Assembly: GCF_023821985.2 (NCBI RefSeq)
Contig: NZ_CP098805.1
Span: 186,001 to 250,000, forward strand
Source: Dyadobacter chenhuakuii
GTDB lineage: Bacteria > Bacteroidota > Bacteroidia > Cytophagales > Spirosomataceae
Reading direction: 5' to 3'
Length of the DNA: 64,000 bases
Below the pieces are notes generated by a model. That model saw only the letters and a program-made list of their open reading frames with translations, made no database searches and was not told the DNA's origin. Made by a program: the position numbers and the translations under genes. Positions 62,311-64,000 of the stretch are shown here, in pieces (positions within the stretch are counted from its first letter, which is position 1; every line of letters starts with the position of its first letter).

Positions 62311-63339
62311 ATGGCAGACAAACTTATTGAAGATATACCTTTTTCCATTCTTGATCTTGCACCAATCACCGAAGGGAATAATGCATCCGTAACATTTAAA
62401 AACAGCCTACGACTCGCACAGCGTGTCGAAGAGCTGGGCTATAACCGGTACTGGCTTGCCGAGCATCATAATATGGAAAGTGTTGCCAGCTCGGCAACTT
62501 CGGTTTTGATCGGCTACATTGCCGGTGGCACAAAGAAAATCCGTGTAGGCAGTGGAGGCATTATGTTGCCCAATCACGCCCCGCTGGTCGTTGCCGAGCA
62601 GTTTGGCACGCTTGACTCGCTTTACCCGGGGCGTATAGATCTGGGACTCGGACGCGCCCCGGGAACCGACCAGGTTACTGCTCGCGCGCTCAGGCGCAAC
62701 TACATGGAATCTGCTCAGGATTTTCCCGATGATGTGATTGCATTGCAAAACTATTTTTCGCCGGACAATAAAAACGCCAAAGTCCGCGCTATTCCCGGTG
62801 AAGGAGCAGACATACCAATCTGGATATTGGGTTCGAGTACCGACAGTGCGCAGCTGGCTGCCCACCTGGGATTACCTTATGCATTCGCGAGCCATTTTGC
62901 ACCGACTCATTTCCTGACTGCTATTGAGCTTTACCGCCGCAATTTCAGGCCCTCTCAGTATCTTGCCCAGCCATATGTAATGGCGTGCGTAAATGTAATT
63001 GCAGCAGACACCAATCAGGAAGCTGAGCGGATTGCTACCTCTTTCTTTCAGCTGGCTACGGGCATTATTACGGGCAAACGCCGGCCTTTGCAGCCACCCG
63101 TGGAAAGCATGGACGGACTCTGGGGCGACTACGAAGAAGCGGCCGTCAGACAAATGATGAAATATACTTTTATCGGTGATCAGAAGAAGATTAGTGCTGA
63201 CCTGGCTTATTTCCAGCGGCATACGCAGCTTGACGAGCTAATGGTTACCAGCCACATCTATGATCCTGATGCGCGCATCCACAGCTATGAAATCCTGAAA
63301 GGCGTTCAGAATCAGGTATTAGCAGCGCATTCAGCATGA
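62311..63339 (+). CDS. LLM-class flavin-dependent oxidoreductase (luciferase-like)
   Basis: About 342 residues of a bacterial luciferase-like monooxygenase, FMN-dependent. Features: [87 protein letters not shown] and [19 protein letters not shown]. It resembles the YhbW/MsnO8 group. The ATG at 62311 (MADKLIEDI) was chosen over a TTG six codons upstream. The stop converges with the GH92 stop, with 18 bp between them. Confidence 0.9.
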   Translation: MADKLIEDIPFSILDLAPITEGNNASVTFKNSLRLAQRVEELGYNRYWLAEHHNMESVASSATSVLIGYIAGGTKKIRVGSGGIMLPNHAPLVVAEQFGTLDSLYPGRIDLGLGRAPGTDQVTARALRRNYMESAQDFPDDVIALQNYFSPDNKNAKVRAIPGEGADIPIWILGSSTDSAQLAAHLGLPYAFASHFAPTHFLTAIELYRRNFRPSQYLAQPYVMACVNVIAADTNQEAERIATSFFQLATGIITGKRRPLQPPVESMDGLWGDYEEAAVRQMMKYTFIGDQKKISADLAYFQRHTQLDELMVTSHIYDPDARIHSYEILKGVQNQVLAAHSA

Positions 63340-63357
63340 TGATAACTGCCGGGTAGT

Positions 63358-64000
63358 CTACTGTTCTGATGGAGGCGGCGTCTTTGTTCCCCATTGCTCG
63401 TTGGGCTTATCGCCCATGACAAAGCTTAGGGTGCCGCCTTTCATCAGCTCATCACGATACAGCCAGCAGTTATCCAGAGCAGCTCCGTTGAATGTTGCCG
63501 ATTGGACATATACATGATCCTTGCCGTTATTTTTTGTTTCAATCACAAGGGTTTTACCATTGCCCAAAGTAATGGTAACCTTATCAAATAAGGGACTGCC
63601 CAGTTCTATCACCGGCCTTTGATCTGTAAAGCCTTTTACATCAAAGAGTCCCAGTGCATTCATTACATACCAGGATCCGAGCTGTCCCTGGTCCTCATCC
63701 TGTCCGTAACCATAGCCATGTATGGGCTCGGTTCCGTAAAATTCGCGCCCGATGGCCCGGGTCCATTTCTGGGTCAACCACGGTTTTCCTGAGAAATTAA
63801 ATAACCAGCTGGTATGCAGGTTTGGCTGGTTTCCGTGGTTATAAATGGAATTAACCCCGGCAAATGCATCAATGGTTTTACCGCCGCCAAAACCCAGTTT
63901 TTCAGAAACAGTAAAAATGCTGTCGAGCCTGCTATTGAAATTGTCTTTGCTAATGGCATCGATGAGGCCGGCCGGGTTATGCGGGACATAGAATGTGTAT
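63358..64000 (-). CDS. GH92 alpha-mannosidase-like protein, C-terminal part (N-terminus beyond the window)
   Basis: The C-terminal 213 codons of a GH92-family glycosidase, which in other Bacteroidota removes alpha-mannose from glycans with a Ca-dependent mechanism. The frame is open to the window edge. TFYVPHNPAGLIDAI, SIYNHGNQPNLH, SWLFNFSGKPWLTQKW and GYGYGQDEDQGQLGSWYVM are family motifs; the DEDQGQ acidic cluster belongs to the active-site region. The end of the protein contains SPLFDKVTITLGNGK and SATFNGAALDNCWL, the GH92 C-terminal beta domain. It starts outside the window, so signal peptide and operon partners are unknown. Confidence 0.93.
   Translation of the reverse strand, partial: YTFYVPHNPAGLIDAISKDNFNSRLDSIFTVSEKLGFGGGKTIDAFAGVNSIYNHGNQPNLHTSWLFNFSGKPWLTQKWTRAIGREFYGTEPIHGYGYGQDEDQGQLGSWYVMNALGLFDVKGFTDQRPVIELGSPLFDKVTITLGNGKTLVIETKNNGKDHVYVQSATFNGAALDNCWLYRDELMKGGTLSFVMGDKPNEQWGTKTPPPSEQ

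Noticed and set aside
63358..64000. Apparent short GH92 fragment suggesting a frameshift, with a second reading frame upstream
   Set aside because: Translation of the minus strand in the GH92 frame stays open to the window edge and shows family motifs throughout; the short form came only from a TTG codon, so the gene is intact but cut by the window.
1..64000. tRNA or rRNA genes
   Set aside because: No cloverleaf-like pattern with conserved tRNA positions and no rRNA sequence was recognised; a tRNA scan could still find one that I missed.

Overview
The window looks like a chromosome segment of a Bacteroidota bacterium of the order Cytophagales, most likely Dyadobacter or a close Spirosomataceae relative. 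The taxon is inferred from gene content, not from a marker gene. Evidence is a SusC/SusD pair, type IX secretion (T9SS) C-terminal sorting domains, Wzi-family outer-membrane proteins, a DUF1800/DUF1501 pair, a GH92 glycosidase, weak Shine-Dalgarno signals, and repeated TAnnTTTG promoter -7 elements. No tRNA, rRNA, CRISPR array, insertion sequence or integrase was seen.

Layout. (1) 1-5.3 kb: the end of a SusC/SusD nutrient-uptake operon and a bestrophin-like channel, minus strand. (2) 5.3-11 kb: a tripartite RND efflux operon (outer-membrane factor, adaptor, pump) with its own terminator and a 12-bp perfect palindrome upstream. (3) 11.4-13.4 kb: a sodium:solute symporter preceded by a 55-codon single-span membrane peptide overlapping it by ATGA, and before that a possible 37-codon peptide with three GGTLP repeats. 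(4) 13.6-50.7 kb: a large exopolysaccharide (EPS) locus, visibly more A/T-rich than its flanks. (5) 51-63.3 kb: mostly plus-strand housekeeping and signalling genes (DUF1080, YdeI-like, DEAD-box helicase, DUF1361, methyltransferase, TruC, ECF sigma factor with a membrane partner, a large hybrid histidine kinase, LLM flavin oxidoreductase). (6) 63.36 kb to the edge: the C-terminal part of a GH92 alpha-mannosidase-like enzyme.

The EPS locus reads as one Wzx/Wzy-type system. A PHP-type tyrosine phosphatase, a Wza-like export lipoprotein and a Wzc-like tyrosine autokinase lie at its right end. Then follow fcl and gmd (GDP-L-fucose), a flippase, a nitroreductase-fold protein, a pyruvyltransferase-family protein, several GT4 glycosyltransferases, two left-handed beta-helix acyltransferases, a Wzy-like polymerase, an epimerase, a WcaI-like glycosyltransferase, Wzi and an SGNH hydrolase, ending at a strong terminator. 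The gmd/fcl/WcaF/WcaI/pyruvyltransferase/WcaJ-type set resembles the enterobacterial colanic acid toolkit, so a fucosylated, acetylated and possibly pyruvylated polymer is a reasonable inference. To the left are surface and secreted proteins: DUF1800, DUF1501 with a G8-like tail, a pectate-lyase-fold candidate depolymerase, two T9SS cargo proteins sharing one N-terminal domain, the initiating phosphoglycosyltransferase, dTDP-4-dehydrorhamnose reductase and a second Wzi.

The most unusual items are the 1548-residue T9SS protein built from twelve Cys-bracketed modules, ten of them in five 615-bp near-identical tandem units; the N-terminal domain it shares with its neighbour; the micro-ORFs upstream of the symporter; and the possible coupling of DUF1800/DUF1501 proteins to EPS biology.
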